The notes: generated by a model not told the origin, from the sequence alone. Counted from the stretch's first letter, positions 11,059 to 24,379 are shown. The stretch: DNA of 64,000 bases from Nemertoderma westbladi (GCA_032718475.1 JAUCBJ010008780.1:1-64000); one strand, 5' to 3'. Numbers and translations are program-made.

Positions 11059-12531
11059 TGTAAAGGCTTTTGCGTAATCAGCCGGTTATTTTCCCCGTAA
11101 AGTACTCTGTAGTTGGTTTAACAGGCATAAAAAGCCGTGTCCTTACTGTATTGTTGTTTTAGAGGACATAAAAGCCATTTCTTCTGTATGTGTACTTTAG
11201 CGGACATGATTAGCAATTCTATGACGCAATACGCCGGATCCTCTTGAAACAGTGTAGATACCATGACGACGGCTAACAGCTGATATTGCCACGTGGAAGT
11301 AAAAGTAAAGTAAAGTAAATTTTCTTCGGCCGCTAGGCCAGGGATTACGCACAAAGTCTGACGACTTATTTCCAGTGCGGTCCCCCCAGAACTTTACTCC
11401 CCAGAGGAAACTCCAGTACTCATTTAGCTACCACTTAAGGATGCAAGGCAGAGATGCGCCCTGGCTGGTCCCTTTAAAGCATTCGTGCCGAAACGAAAAC
11501 TGCCCTGGCCCATGTGAGGATCGAACCCACGACCTACAGGAGATGGGAATTCAATGCAACCACTACACCAAGGTGGAACCTTGGTGGAACATCTCTTTGT
11601 TCTTTGTTCTCTCTTTGTTCGGTCGACCAATCAGAGCGTTTTTTGCCTCTGTGTTGGAGATTGTATATAGAAACTAGTGAAGTGAGTCAGTATGTGATTT
11701 TGTCCACAGCCTACAACACCGGCGTGGAACCTCCGTGTTTCAGTCTTTAGTTCAACATTAGTAGGCTTAATTATAGAGCGTATATCCGTTATCTCAACTT
11801 ATCACACTAATCTAATCTCATAACTTAATCATAAATCATACTCACTCATAACATACTTTAACATTACTGCTTTTGCTGTCGGTTATTCATTATATTTGTT
11901 GATGGAATATTATATTTGAAATACGGATCAATAATCAGACACCCCAATCTTCTTGATATACTAAAGGTTAGAGAGACCGGTTACATATAACGATTGCGAC
12001 TTATATTAAGTGGTTTGAAGTGAATCTAACGCTATTTTATAGGCCCTACATGTATTGTCTGTTATTCTCTTTGTATGTGACTAAAATTAGTGAAGGTCGG
12101 CAGATTGGTGTGCAGCATTGTGCAGTATTGTGTATGATTGTGATTGATAACGAAGCATCTCCTAAAGAATGCGCCATATACGTGAATCTATAGCCATCCC
12201 GTTGTGTATAGTTTAAGTCATAACTCTGTTTATATATTTAAAGCGCCACGTCCTAAAGGAACTGTTAATATTTCCCGAAAGTGAATAATATTTGTCAGAG
12301 ATTATATATATTAAGATCAGTCGAATAATACAGTAGGCCTATCCCGCAATACGATTAGGCTTCCGAATCCAGTCTCCCGGGTATATCCAACCAACGGGTG
12401 AATGATCGCGCATAGACTGGTTTCGGCTAATGTAGTGTATCAAATATTTGTCGTAGGCTAAAGACTATCTATTATCTAGAAGACATCCTAATTTGGCAGG
12501 TTAAACTGCTAAAGGTCTGAAAGCGCGAACA
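11059..12531 (+). repeat. 5' LTR of element 1 (with SINE insertion)
   Basis: It matches 25,019-26,196 throughout, apart from a 291-bp insertion at 11,299-11,589 and a 4-bp length difference near 12,381. Starts TG and ends CA. No canonical TGG-type primer-binding site directly follows; the next bases are ataacggatatttcg, so the primer tRNA is unassigned. Confidence 0.95.
11299..11583 (-). mobile_element. tRNA-derived SINE inserted in the 5' LTR
   Basis: The 3' LTR preserves the empty site, so the insertion is defined exactly. It is flanked by gtggaa (11,293-11,298 and 11,584-11,589) as a target duplication. Read on the minus strand it has a Pol III box A, tggtgtagtgg (11,560-11,570), a box B, ggttcgatcct (11,517-11,527), a body of about 200 bases, and a simple tail of tttac units (11,299-11,319). 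It inserted after element 1 had integrated. Related tRNA-like heads lie at 55,336-55,411 and 57,812-57,881. Confidence 0.9.
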
Positions 12532-14322
12532 ATAACGGATATTTCGTCTAATTGCAGGGTAGGCAATAAATACAGTTTAATATTGTTCTGGTAAGAACAA
12601 TAACGGTTATAGCTTCTGTATTGCAGTAGGCAATAAAGCTGCCTGACTACCTAACCACCCGGACCGGTACCTACAGCAGTACAGGTACAGCAGTATTATT
12701 CGATTGTGAAATTGTATACCGGTAGGCTGTTTAAGAGATTAGGGACTGTACACCCCTTGTTTCTTTTGGAGCTTACTTATTTCTGTCAGTTTTATTTATT
12801 TGTAGGCCAGTATTGAGCAGAAGGCGTGTAAGCCTGCTCAGATTGTATAGACAATTTGTAGGTTAGACTGTTGTCTGACTGTTGTTAAGTCTGAACGGAT
12901 TGCAGTGTGTGTAGAGCATCTGTCCGATAAAGTGCTAGTTAGGAACGTAGGGGCTTCAAGTGCTGTGAGGTAAACCCCCTTTGAAAGAATAAGTCGTACT
13001 ACTAGGTTAGAACGCATACTAACTAATCATTTCGGAGTCTGCATATACTGTAGTTTATTTAGGCTTGATAGTAGTCTGCCATCGTTTGGTCTGTACTTTG
13101 TTTGTGTAGTCTGTACGGGTAGCGTATAATTCTTATTTAGATAATTTGTAGGCTGGATAGTTGTCTGGCTGTTGTTAGGTCTGAGGAAAATTCGGTGTGT
13201 GTAGAGTGTATGTCCGATAAAGTGCCAGTTGGGAACGTAGGGGCTTCCAGTGCTGTGAGGTAAACCCCCTCTGAAAGAATAAGTCGTACTACTAGGTTAG
13301 AACGCATACTAACTAACCATTTCGGAGTCTGCATATACCGTAGTTTGTTTAGGCTTGATAGTAGTCTGTCAGTATTTGGTCTGCATTTTATTTGAGTAGT
13401 CTGTACGCGTAGCGTAATATTTATTATTCAGAGTTTATGCTATTATTCGCAACATTCATATCCCCAAGTTTATTCCTACAGTAATTGTGCTTGTTATACA
13501 TACCGTTATAGTTAAACTAACTCCGGTACTACATCAGGGCTGCTCGGCGTAGGTAAAGACTGGAGATTTTATGCTTTGGTCACTCCGGCAGATACCGTGG
13601 TTCTTTTAGCTGTTCAAGTATTTTTAACTATTGATTATTTGTTGTACAAGTACCTGTACCTAATTTAGGGTTTAGTGTACAGTGCTTTCCAAAGGTAATT
13701 AGCGTGTAGGCAGTATATTTGTGTTGTAAAGTGGTTAATAGGCACGTTGGTTCTGGTAGACCGCGGTAATTAACTTCTGGGTAGGAACACTCCGTGATAC
13801 ATAACGTAGTACTTATAGCGATACGGCTATAAGTCGTCAGACGGTGGTATTTTCCTATCTGGACAACGCAGTATATTTACTACTAATTATTATTTTCAAA
13901 TACCGTAGTACTCTGTCCGTTGTAATAACCAGATATTCTAACCCTTTGTTAGGCTGGTTTGTAGACTTCTTGTAAAATTACCCTAAAAATTCGTACTTGT
14001 AAATTTTTGTGTTTATTTAGAGATTGTAATCTCAACCCGAATTGTACGTAATTTGTAGTATTAAGTAACTTAGGTAAATTAGAATTATTTGTTTTAGTGT
14101 CCAACAAGTAGCACTCCACTGAGAGCGCACAGCTTCTGTGTAGTGACTCCCCCAGAAATAATAACATTTATTTCAAATATTGACAAAAACCCATTAAACG
14201 GGTATATATATTATAAATCAACTCAAACGATTTATAAATAGTAGGCCTGCCATACAACAACTTGGTCTCAATATCAGTTGGACTACTGCTTAAATAACGG
14301 TAATAAAGTATTCGTCAGCTCT
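12532..14322 (+). other. Leader (5' UTR) of element 1
   Basis: About 1.8 kb without a coding signal between the LTR and the first usable ATG of the gag remnant. It contains a tandem duplication of 290 bp and corresponds to the longer leader of element 2. At 14,307/14,308 sequence jumps directly from leader to the middle of gag, compared with element 2. Confidence 0.8.
12850..13425 (+). repeat. Direct tandem duplication, period 290 bp, in the leader
   Basis: The copies start at 12,850 and 13,140 and share long blocks such as gaataagtcgtactactagg and gcatactaacta. Element 2 has a homologous duplication with the same 290-bp period (44,700-45,240, opposite strand). The duplication therefore predates the split of the two elements or is kept by recombination. 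Confidence 0.85.
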
Positions 14323-17300
14323 ATGGAGCGATTAGAAAAACAACTGTTTCAACAACCCCAAGGACCTCAAGAGCAGGGACAGCTGCTTTATCAAGTTAGA
14401 GAAAGAATTCTACGAATCAGGCTAATCTTATCGGCCTTTGAGGAGGCTTCTAAAAGAAGACAAGACACGTCGTTGCAAGTTGCCGTAAAGACTTGGTTTC
14501 AATGGGTGAGCCTCCAGGTGCAAGGAACGACTCAGTGGAAAGCCCAGCTGGATGAGCGCTCAACCCATGGAGAATCAACAGACGCTACTTTTTCCCAAGT
14601 GGAAAGTGAAGCGGCGGCAGAGAAGCCGCATAAGAGGGATGCCATTGACATCTATCTGTCGGACTATCAATGTTTTGTAGGAGATGAAGAGTTGAGGAGA
14701 AGACTAGAGGGGCTTAGCCCTAATAGTGAAGGAGCCCGGCGTGTGTTGGACGCAATCGATGTGGATAGGCTAGCTGCGAACCAAGCTAAATTCAATGAAA
14801 GCATCCGCATCGCTAAGGTTCAAGAAGAACAAGTATAGAAAAAACGTATAGAAGATAGAAAGACAGCAGCAGCGGCAGTGGCAGCGGCAGAAGCGGATAG
14901 AAAAGCGGCAGAAGCAAAAGCGGCAGCTGCAGCAGCCGAAGCGGAAAGAAAAATAGCAGCGGCAGAAGCAAAAGCGGCAGCTGCAGCAGTAGAAGCGGCA
15001 AGAAAAGCGGCAGCGGCCGAAGTGGAAAGAAAAATAGCAGTGGCAGAAGCAGAACGGAGGGCATCTGAAGAGACAACCCAACTAGAGTTGGAAAATCTTC
15101 AAGAGAGGCAAGGCAGATGATGAATCGATCTACTCCCAAAAGACAAGGTTATACATCATCTGAGGAAGGCGATACCACCGATCCTGAAGGCGGAGGAAAT
15201 CAATCTCGCCTAAGCAGACGTAAAAGAATGTCCCACCGTCAGAAATTGCCTGATTTGCCCCCAGCTGTTAGAAGGCAACTAAATAACACAAACTTAGGTA
15301 GTACAGAACCCACAGACCAAATAATTAAAATAGAAAGACTCCCTACTATAGTAGATGAGCCTGAAATAATTAGGCCTGTTCTTGAAATCACCCCTTCGGT
15401 GATAGAGACACCTGTACTCCCAGAACCTACCTTTAAATTCCCTTTACACAGCACCAAATTATCTGTGCCTAGAGGAACAGCCCCTGAAACAGTGTCGGTC
15501 CTGGACTCCGAGCGAAATATAAAGGATATATCGCCCGTAGTCCCTCGTCTGCCCGCTACGACGTTGGCGGATCCCGCTTCGGCAGTTGATTGGGTAGACG
15601 AGAGACGGCGGGGGATGGATATTCTCCTCGGAAAGATGGAGGAGAATCGAGTGCGCTCCTCCAAACAGGTCCGAGAATTAGAAGGGACTGTTCAACAGTT
15701 AAAGGGAACCGTAAAGGAAAGTAGGTTAGAGTTGCAAGAAGTGCAGCAAAGTATCGCGCTAGAAGGCGATAAATTAGTAAATTTACAAAAGGGTATACCA
15801 CCACCCCCGGTAACAATGTGTCAACCTGTTAGGTTTGAAGTATCTCATGCGCAAGGTGTGGAGCCTACACGCATATATACTGCTAGCGAAGTATAAACTC
15901 CTATAGTGAACCCTATTAAGGGTAATTATAGACATGTTGATAATGATATTCCCTATAGACCTGATCATAATCCGAGAAATTTATATACCGATAACTCGAT
16001 ATTAAATAACACGATGGCCCAAGAAAGTTTTACGCGTCAAATTGCTAGAACCGAAGCCCGGCAAGTGGTAAAGGTGGGAGAGATCATCAAGTTCAATGGA
16101 GATGAGATGAAATGGTTACCTTTTATTGAATATTACAAAGATAACGTACAGAACTCTGTACTATCTAATGGAGAGAAACTTAGATTCCTCATCGAGTGCT
16201 TGGAAGGATCTCCCAAGTTAATGGCGTTAAAGTTTATTGGACATCCAGACGGATTAAGGCAAGTTTGGGATACCCTAAACTTCAGGTATGGTAATAGGAA
16301 TAACATAGCTGGGTATTTGTATGCCAAGTTGGTAGCGCCCCGAAAATTTATTAGCAGCGGGATTATAGAGTTTTTCGATGAGATTCAGGAGATCTGCCGA
16401 CAATTAGATTGGCTAGGTAAGTCTCATGAGTATCAGAGTGCTATGGTTATTAGGGCAGTGGCTTCTACTTTACCGAAGGGTGGAGTAGGTACACGCTGGG
16501 ACAAGAAAGTGTTATATATGATGGAGCAACAACAACGAGACCCTACCATGGCTGATCTCATGTCATTCTTGGATGGCGAAGTGAAATTACAGCTCATAAA
16601 GCAGTCCAGAGAGAAGACACCGGAAAACAAGGTAAGTGAGAAACCCGTCTCTAGGAGAAAGGTAACACCAGTGTGTTATACAGACGACGGCGAAAGCCAG
16701 ACTTCTCAAGGAGAGGATAGCGGGAAAGACACTGAAAGATCTTATTATGTCAATAAAACGCCTAAAGAACAGGTAAGTAAATTCAAGTCTCGAACCAATG
16801 ACAGGAGAGAACAGGTAAGAAAAACTCCTCCTACGTCTCCCAAGAGAATTCAGGTGAGAAAGCCCGAAGAAAGAACGAGTGTGCACACTGTTATTCAAAA
16901 TAAGGTAAGTAACATCAAACCGAAATGTGCGCTATGTGACGGGACTCACCGTTTGAATATGTGTGATGAATTCCTGAAGAAATCATTAGCAGAGAGACGG
17001 GAAGTCATGTGGGATAAGCGGTTGTGTTATAATTGCCTCAGACAAGGACACCAACGGCGAACCTGTTACTCCGACACAAGGGGTGCAAAGTGCAGTGCGA
17101 AACATCATATCTTGTTGCACACTGAATTCGAGCGAAATAGTCCGAGTCAGGTAAGTGATTCCGAACTACATGTCCAATTCAGTGATGTGAACGACACTGA
17201 TCAATCTGAGATGGAAGGATTCTATATGGACGAGTTCTCCGACGAAAACGAATCCTGTTACATGATAAATACCGCAGTGTATCGAGCACTCACGTATGAA

Positions 17301-18167
17301 AAAGATACAGACAGCGACCTCACCCTAACTACTTCTGATCGACAACCAGCTTGGAAAGCGCCATCTTCCAATGTAGGAATCCGAGAATTTCCTGTAGTAC
17401 AGGTAAGGGTCCACGGACCTAAAAGAAGTTATGTAGTGAACGCCCTCCTTGACTCCGGTAGTACAGGAACATTCATCGACAAAGAACTAGCCGAAGACAT
17501 CTTTGCTGGACAACCCAAGTTCCGAACTAAGCTAAACATGTCAGGAATTATGCAGGTTTGGAAATCTACAGTAATCGCGGATTATTATGTAGGTGCGTTG
17601 TCCACCCCCCAGGATGAACTAGGAGAACATAGTATAAGGTCAGTAAAAATGGTGGCGATAAAGAACTTCGCTACCACCCAAGTGGAACCTTATAACTGGG
17701 ATGAGGACGATTTCACCCAGCAGCTGGAAATACCTAGATTCAACACCGATTACCCTGGAGTGCAAATACTCATCGGTCAAAACGTGCATGAAGCGCTCGA
17801 GACATTGGAGAAACGGCCCGCTCAACCGCAACCACTACAAGCTTATGCGGGAAGAACTAGAGTGGGTTGGTACTTTACTGGCCCTTCCCGTAGAACTCTC
17901 ATGGAAAGATTACCGAAAGACCAGGTATGTCAAGTGAGAGAATGGGAAGTCGAGAGCAGTGAGTTAGACGATCCAACTGAGGGAACACCATACTCCTCAG
18001 ATAATGACGATGTCCACCAACTTTTTGACGAGGAGAATGCCATCGATCTCCTTAAGGAAAACGAGACTTGGCAAAACCAAGTGAACTTATGTCAACTCTT
18101 TCTTCCATCAGAGCGAGACGACTATAACGACGAGCTTAATGACGTCATTGAACGTTATAATGCCTAG
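14323..18167 (+). pseudogene. gag: Element 1 Gag and aspartic protease, interrupted
   Basis: Structural part of the BEL polyprotein, aligned to the intact frame of element 2. It lacks about the first 203 residues. Stops: TAG 14,836 (Lys in element 2), TAA 15,894 (Glu in element 2) and TAG 18,165. A frameshift lies just before 15,117. From 14,840 to 15,080 it encodes an Ala/Glu/Lys coiled coil. From about 16,050 to 16,620 lies a DUF1759-like Gag core (KFNGDEMKWLPFIEYYK). Zinc knuckles CALCDGTHRLNMC and CYNCLRQGHQRRTC lie at 16,924-17,068; a third motif has lost one Cys that element 2 keeps. The protease active site DSGSTG is at about 17,450. Packaging and processing functions are known for the family; this copy cannot make the full protein. 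Confidence 0.9.
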
Positions 18168-21100
18168 ACTCGGGACGAACACGCCGTACGATTCTTTACT
18201 CAAGAGGCTATAGAGCCCAATTCCTATGATAAGGCCCTATCGGTAGAGGAAGAAAGAGCCAAGCAGATCCAAGAGACAACTACACGTTTTCTTAAAGATC
18301 AAGGTAGATATGAGATCGGTCTACCTTTCCGAAAGCGAGAACCAAAGTTTGTAAACAACAGACCCTTGGCGGAGAAAAGAATTGCTCAACTACATCGACG
18401 CCTTATGGCAAATTCTTCAGCTAAAGAAATGTATCAAACGCAGTTGAAGAAGTTTATTAGCAAGGGATATGCGGAGCTAGTACCGGAAGAAACACCTATA
18501 ACTGAGAGAACGTATTATTTAACTCACCATTACGTTCCCAAACCCGGTAAACCACATGAGGTACGAGTGGTGTTTGATGGCTCCGCCCTCTATATGGGCC
18601 AATCCCTTAATTCTGAATTGCTACCCGGACCCAACTTACTCCAATCATTGTTGGGAATACTTTTAAGATTAAGACAATATTCCATTGCTTTCGCCTCAGA
18701 TATAGAAGGCATGTTCTTACAAGTCAAAGCGCTGGATAGGGATCGAGATAGCCTACGATTTCTGTGGTGGCCTGAAGGAGACCTCAACCAGAAACCGGTG
18801 GAGTACTGGATGACCATCCAAGCTTTTGGGATAATCTCGAGCCCTTCAAACGCCTGTTCCATGGTGCGCACCACTGCGGATGACAACCGAGACGCCTTCT
18901 CTAAAGAGGTGATTGACAACATTAAGCAGGATATATACATGGACGACAATCTAAAGTCCCTTCCATCAGTCGAAGAAGCCATCGATGTCGCTAAAGGAAC
19001 GGTAGAGTGCTTAAAAAGAGGTGGATTTCGATTAACTAAATTCACCAGCAACTCCCGTGAGTTTCTGGAGTCGATCCCGGTAGAAGATTGAGGAGCAAAA
19101 GACCTGGATCTAATAAAAGATGATCTCCCAGAAACTAAGACCCTTGGTTTGAAATGGGACACCAAAAGAGATATCCTGTTTTTCCAACTAAAACAGCGAG
19201 ATAATCCAGTTCGGACTAAACGGATTTGTTTAAGTATCCTGAGCACTTATTTCGATCCATTGGGATTTATTAGCCCAGTTATATTGATTGCTCGGAGTTT
19301 AGTACAACAAATGTGGCTTGAAAACCACTCATGGGACGATCCACTTAAGGGAGAGTTGTTAAAGAAGTGGATGAAATGGGAAGATTCTCTACCAGCTATC
19401 GAGAACTTTATAATTTCCCATTCATATTTTGGTCATGTTCTCCCTACGTATTCCTATCAACTCCATGTGTTTGGAGACGCCAGCGATATGGGAATAGGTA
19501 TAGTAGCCTACCTAAGGGTGGAAACTCCGGACGGAATCAAAGTTGCCTTGGTTACCTCTAAGGCATTGATAAACAATAAGTTGAAAGTTCCTCGAGCGGA
19601 GTTAAAAGCGGCTCTATACGCTACAGCCATCGGCCGGAATGTAACAGAACAGATCGACTATCCACTGGAGAAAACTGTCTATTGGACCGACGCTTTACTC
19701 GTGTTGGAGTATATAACCAATGAAGTCTGTCAGTTCAGTGTCTTCGTTACCAATAGAGTAGCTATTATACTCAGTCGCACAACGATGGATCAATGGAGAC
19801 ATTGCCCCGGAACGATTAACCCAGCAGATATCGCCTCCAGGGGAGCAACTCCACAAGAACTGGTAGATACTCCAGACTGGCTAGGTGGACCCGACTTCCT
19901 CTACAAAGAAGAAGAAGAATGGCCTCCTCATCTTACTACCACAGAGATTAGACAGGCCAAGGGAGCGGAGAAAGTCAAACCTAAAACTCGGGCGAGTAAA
20001 TCGAAGTTATTCAAACCTATGGTAGATCTGTCTGTACTACATACTTCCGGAGACAACGCTTTGGATCAGAAACCCACAGCCACAAATAAACTTGTTGTGG
20101 AAATCCGTGATAAGGATTGGAAATCTGGAATACCAGACGTCTCGCAAGGACTCTCACCTCTTCTGCAGAGAGCGATACATCACTACAGTTCCTGGAATCG
20201 GCTCTGTAAGGCCGTTACATATTTAAAGAGATGTTTTCACCATCACTACTCCGGGATGAAGGCCAAAGGTGATACCGCTCCAATAACATCAGTGCAGGTC
20301 CATGTTATTAAAGATCTTCCCAAATATAAGATACCCGACAGGTTTCTGAAGGAGAAGATCAGTTATCAGGAGCATGAAGAAACCAACAAGCAGATGCTGA
20401 GACTCCTGCAATGCTATGAAGATTCCGATAAGTATTTCCTGTTGTTGAGAAATCCACAGATGCGCTTAAGGGATCGTTTCTCTAGCACAATGATAGATGG
20501 GTTGATATGTGTTGGAGGAAGATTAACGAATGCTCCATTATCCTTTGACACTAAGTTCCCCATACTCATTAGAAATCTTGAAATACAAGTCAAGATGATT
20601 GTAGATGTTCACAGCAAACTTTATCATGCTGGTAGGGAACGAGTTCTTAGCGAAATTCGAACTCGCTATTATTTTTATAAACCCCGTAGAGCTCTGAACC
20701 AAGTTCTTAGGAACTGTATACCCTGTAGGAAAGCATTCAGTAGGCCTTTAACACAGCGAGAGGCAGAATTACCTAGGGAACGAGTAAGCTTCTATGAACC
20801 ACCCTTCACTAATACCGGTGTGGATTTATTTGGCCCTATTGAAGTATATCGTGCTAGGACTATAGTCAAGAGATGGTGTGTAATCTTTGTTTGTATGACT
20901 TGTAGAGCTATCCATCTCGATATGGTGAACGATTTATCGACCAACAGCTTCCTATTAAGCTTACGACGACAGATCGCTCGCTTTGGCACTAGTAACACGA
21001 TGAGATCTGATAAGGGAACTAACTTCATTGGTGCCAACAATGAAATCAAAGCTTATGTCAAAGATTGGAACCAAAGACAGGTGGACGATCAGCTACGAAT

Positions 21101-21821
21101 AACAGCGTCTAGCTGGACCTTCAACGCCGCCGACGCCCCTTGGTGGGGATGAAGTTGGGAGAGATTAATAAGAAGTGTGAAGACAGCATGTCACTTTATA
21201 GTGCCTTGCCGCGCGTATCTCACCGACGAACTTTTGCGGACGTTAATGGAGGAAATCGCCGCCTATCTCAATGAGAGACCGCTTATGCCAGTCTCATCGA
21301 GTCCCGATTCCCTGGAAGCGCTAACACCCGCGCACTTCCTACTGAAGAAACCTGTAGCCATGCTACCACAATCGGAAATCACAGACGGAGACGAATACTG
21401 CCGGCAAACTTGGCAACTCATGCAGTTGTTATCCCGTCGTTTCGCTGATCATTTCAAAAAACATTATCTGCCCACGCTACAACTTCGAACTAAGTGGTTT
21501 GCGCAGCAAGAAAACGTCAGCGCTGGAGACATGGTTCTTATTGTGGATGTAGATCTTCCACATAAGCGGTGGCAGACAGGTCGTATCATCGAGACTCACA
21601 TCTCTGATGATGGTTTGGTGCGATCGGTAGAACTCGTCGTCATGCGACGTTACTTCAAGAAATCGGGAATTGTCTTCGAGACGCAGCAGCTCAATCGCCC
21701 AGTTGGTCGCTTATGTTTACTGGAAAGAGACAGAGAACTCTCCGGAAACTATGGGAGACAAGATACTCTTCCCACGACCACCTCCCTAATCCAACAAACA
21801 TCTAGGGACTCCCCAGCTTAG
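18168..21821 (+). pseudogene. pol: Element 1 reverse transcriptase, RNase H and integrase, interrupted
   Basis: Continues the Gag-protease frame after TAG 18,165. RT shows FASDIEGMFLQV (about 18,690) and the catalytic YMDD at 18,936-18,947. RNase H follows with FGDASD (about 19,470), PRAELKAALYA and YWTDALLVLEYI. The linker DQWRHCPGTINPADIASRG starts at 19,788. Integrase has an N-terminal His/Cys region (about 20,620-20,740) and a core with TGVDLFGPI, SDKGTNF and, after a stop, WERLIRSVK. The tail with GDMVLIVD resembles DUF5641. Only two internal stops interrupt it: TGA at 19,089 and TGA at 21,150. The frame is otherwise continuous to TAG 21,819, so decay is slight. It is the part element 2 has largely deleted. 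Confidence 0.92.
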
Positions 21822-23452
21822 TAGCATATGGAGTGGGTGTGTGACCATATTATTTTATATTCTTATTATTTTATATTTATGTATGTATTATTATGTAATT
21901 TTATTATAATCGTTTTATTTAATTTTATTTAGTAGCATGTTATTTTAGCGATTATTTAGTAGATTAGTGCAATATGTTCGCGTTTATTACGTAATTACTT
22001 ATATTATATATTTAGTGCGACGTCGAGAAATAATTATTTTTCTCTTTCCTTACTGCCCGTATTACATTACGAATACGTAACTACAGTAAGATGAAATGTC
22101 CGTACTTATTAAAGTACCATAAAGCCACTACTATATTCAAGTATTATTGGTAGGCAGAGTATTAGGAATGCAAAGTTCAGATCCTCGTGTCTCAGCTAAA
22201 CCAAGCTCTGGGTAGACCTTGGAAACGACTTGCCTCTTCACACTGACATTGCTTTGTGCGATATTGCTCTCATACCGTATATTAAATAATATATATAGTA
22301 GCGTGATGTCCCTTTAACAGTAGCGTATAACGCAAAATAAATCTGTTTAACCCTTTGACCATCTGCAATTCTAGTCGATTAAGATATCGTGGCACCCACC
22401 GATATACTTGAAAGACAAAATTCTAGAATCAGTGGTTAACGTCCCCAGACAAGTTCTGGAATAAACTGGTGCCCATCCTAAATATGAATTATTAATCTTT
22501 ACAAAATATGTCAAATATCAGATCCTTTAAAATTCTAGTCGATTAAGATATCGTAGCACTTACCGATACTCTTAAAAGGACAAAATTCCTAGAATCAAGG
22601 ATCCCAGTCCCCAGACACGTTCTGGAATAAAATTGTGTCTATTTTAATATTAAATAATAAAATTTACGGGAATAAATTTAAATTCATATGTTTCAATGAA
22701 TTTAATAAATTGTCATTTTATACAATTTATAACATTCCCAAAATTCCATTAATTAATAGATCATGGGAGTGGAGATTCACTCTATTAAGTGTATTTGTGT
22801 GCGAGAATCTCCAATATATAGTCAATAGCCGATAAAATTCATAAAATCATATATAGAGAGGATATTGACAATTAAAGAATTACTATTAAATAGCATCCCA
22901 GATCTGCATGCATGAGAATTACCCTAATTCTACCGCTAGCTTTCCATAATGTCACCATGGCAACAACCACGCTAGAATTAGAAGTGAGTTAAAAGAACAA
23001 TAGAAAGCTTGCCCCATTGAATAGCATAGTGAATAAATAGCGCACTGCTAGTATCCAAGGATACATAATAAATACAGTGACATTCTGGAAGGTACTGACT
23101 AACGGACAAATGGCCCGAATGTGTGCAGTTTATGGCAGTTGTGTTGAATTTGTGCGTTTGTAGGTGAATGTTACTACTAAGGTGTGTTTACAGTAGCGAG
23201 TCGCAATTGTGAAAGTAGCCCTAACCCTCCAGAAAGAACCTGAAGTACATCTAAGCCTTTGGGACGGACAGTGGAGTGACTTGTGCCGGTTATCGTTGTC
23301 GTTGTGTAGCTACATCGTTGGCGAAAGCACAGCGACGACGGTACATCGGCGCTGAGGATCTTACACTGTCCGGGGGCAAAAGAGGGGTAGGCAGCGACGC
23401 CCGCTAGCCTAATATATAAACTCATTATAATATTGATAAACTCATAGCAGAT
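21822..23452 (+). other. Non-coding spacer between pol and ORF-X, element 1
   Basis: About 1.6 kb with no supported frame, homologous to 37,038-38,656 of element 2. It holds a tandem duplication of about 165 bp (from 22,370 and 22,535, each with ttctagtcgattaagatatc and ending ttctggaataaa) and a GC-richer stem-loop at 23,256-23,382. A short ag-atATGac junction sits at the ORF-X start. Conservation in both elements suggests cis-acting RNA function. Confidence 0.7.
23256..23382 (+). promoter_or_regulatory. Conserved long-range stem-loop in the spacer
   Basis: cggacagtg (23,265-23,273) pairs with cactgtccg (23,364-23,372), extended by cctttg and caaaag outside. Element 2 keeps the same pairing at 37,119-37,127 and 37,215-37,223. 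Function unknown; a splicing, export or translation element is possible. Confidence 0.5.
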
Positions 23453-24379
23453 ATGACTGAGTTGATAGAAGATGATCTTGGTATCAGGGAGCGATATACT
23501 CTACCTTTACAAGCGTTTGTCGATAGCTTGATACGCGGCGACGCTGGTCCAACTACTACGGAGGATGATGGTCGTTATATCGAACCGCCAATGTCCCCGG
23601 AGCAACTTCTCGCTATACGCATCGTAATGGTACGTATATGGACTTCTTAGCTACTGGTCATCCTATCGACCTACACGATATGAACGATATAGACACCAAA
23701 AGGGAAATGGTTTATTTAAATATCATACCCAGCGGAAGCGGAACGATAAACTGAGACTCGAACACGAAAATTATATTCGAAACCGACTCGAGAGTGCAGA
23801 TGTCGAAGAGCCGGATAAACGCAGCGACTTCACCAAATACCTGGAATTCTTGAGAGAAACCTATCTCGATATTACCAGTCAACAGAATCTAGAAACTCGA
23901 TATCCTCAAGGTATACATCATGACCGCATGGTAGAACTCAAACGGCTCTATTCCACTATGATGTATCTTACCGCCGATCGACCGCTACCTGTTGTACCGG
24001 ATAGCTTCGAACGGATGGAGGAATATTGTAAGCTGGAGAAAGATCACTCGCATTTCCCCTACAAGACGTGCGTTTTTGGTATTATTGCGATGAATGTCCA
24101 AGACCCAACCAACAAACGGAAAGACATAAACATCCGCGGAGACGTTGCTTTAAACACGGTTTTACTCGCTATATTTACGGGAGTTTCAAGCGAAACTTGT
24201 TCGATGTATCACCTACGCTCGTTCGACTCAGACGATCCTTAAATAAACCAATGATCAGAGTTTTGGAATACTCGATCAGATCTCCTCATTCCCTAGTGAG
24301 ACCTCAGACTCTTGATCCTATTAGTATGACGGATCCTCCCGAGCTGTATTCACTGTTCAAAGATCTAGTGTTACCCTAA
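23453..24379 (+). pseudogene. ORF-X of element 1, frameshifted
   Basis: Starts MTELIEDDLGIRERYTLPLQ and is nearly identical at the start to ORF-X of element 2 (37,037, minus strand). The frame breaks near 23,620-23,650 and again near 24,060. Joined by eye across those breaks, it would run about 300 residues, with a possible zinc-binding stretch YYCDECP ... RHKHPRRRCFKHG at 24,068-24,150. No known domain, signal peptide or membrane segment recognised. It lies in the same sense as pol, after the spacer. It is not an envelope by appearance. The second half is missing from element 2. Confidence 0.55.

Noticed and set aside
12532-12560. tRNA primer-binding site after the LTR
   Set aside because: Neither element 1 nor element 2 has a TGG start or a recognisable tRNA 3' complement directly after the LTR, so none was called.
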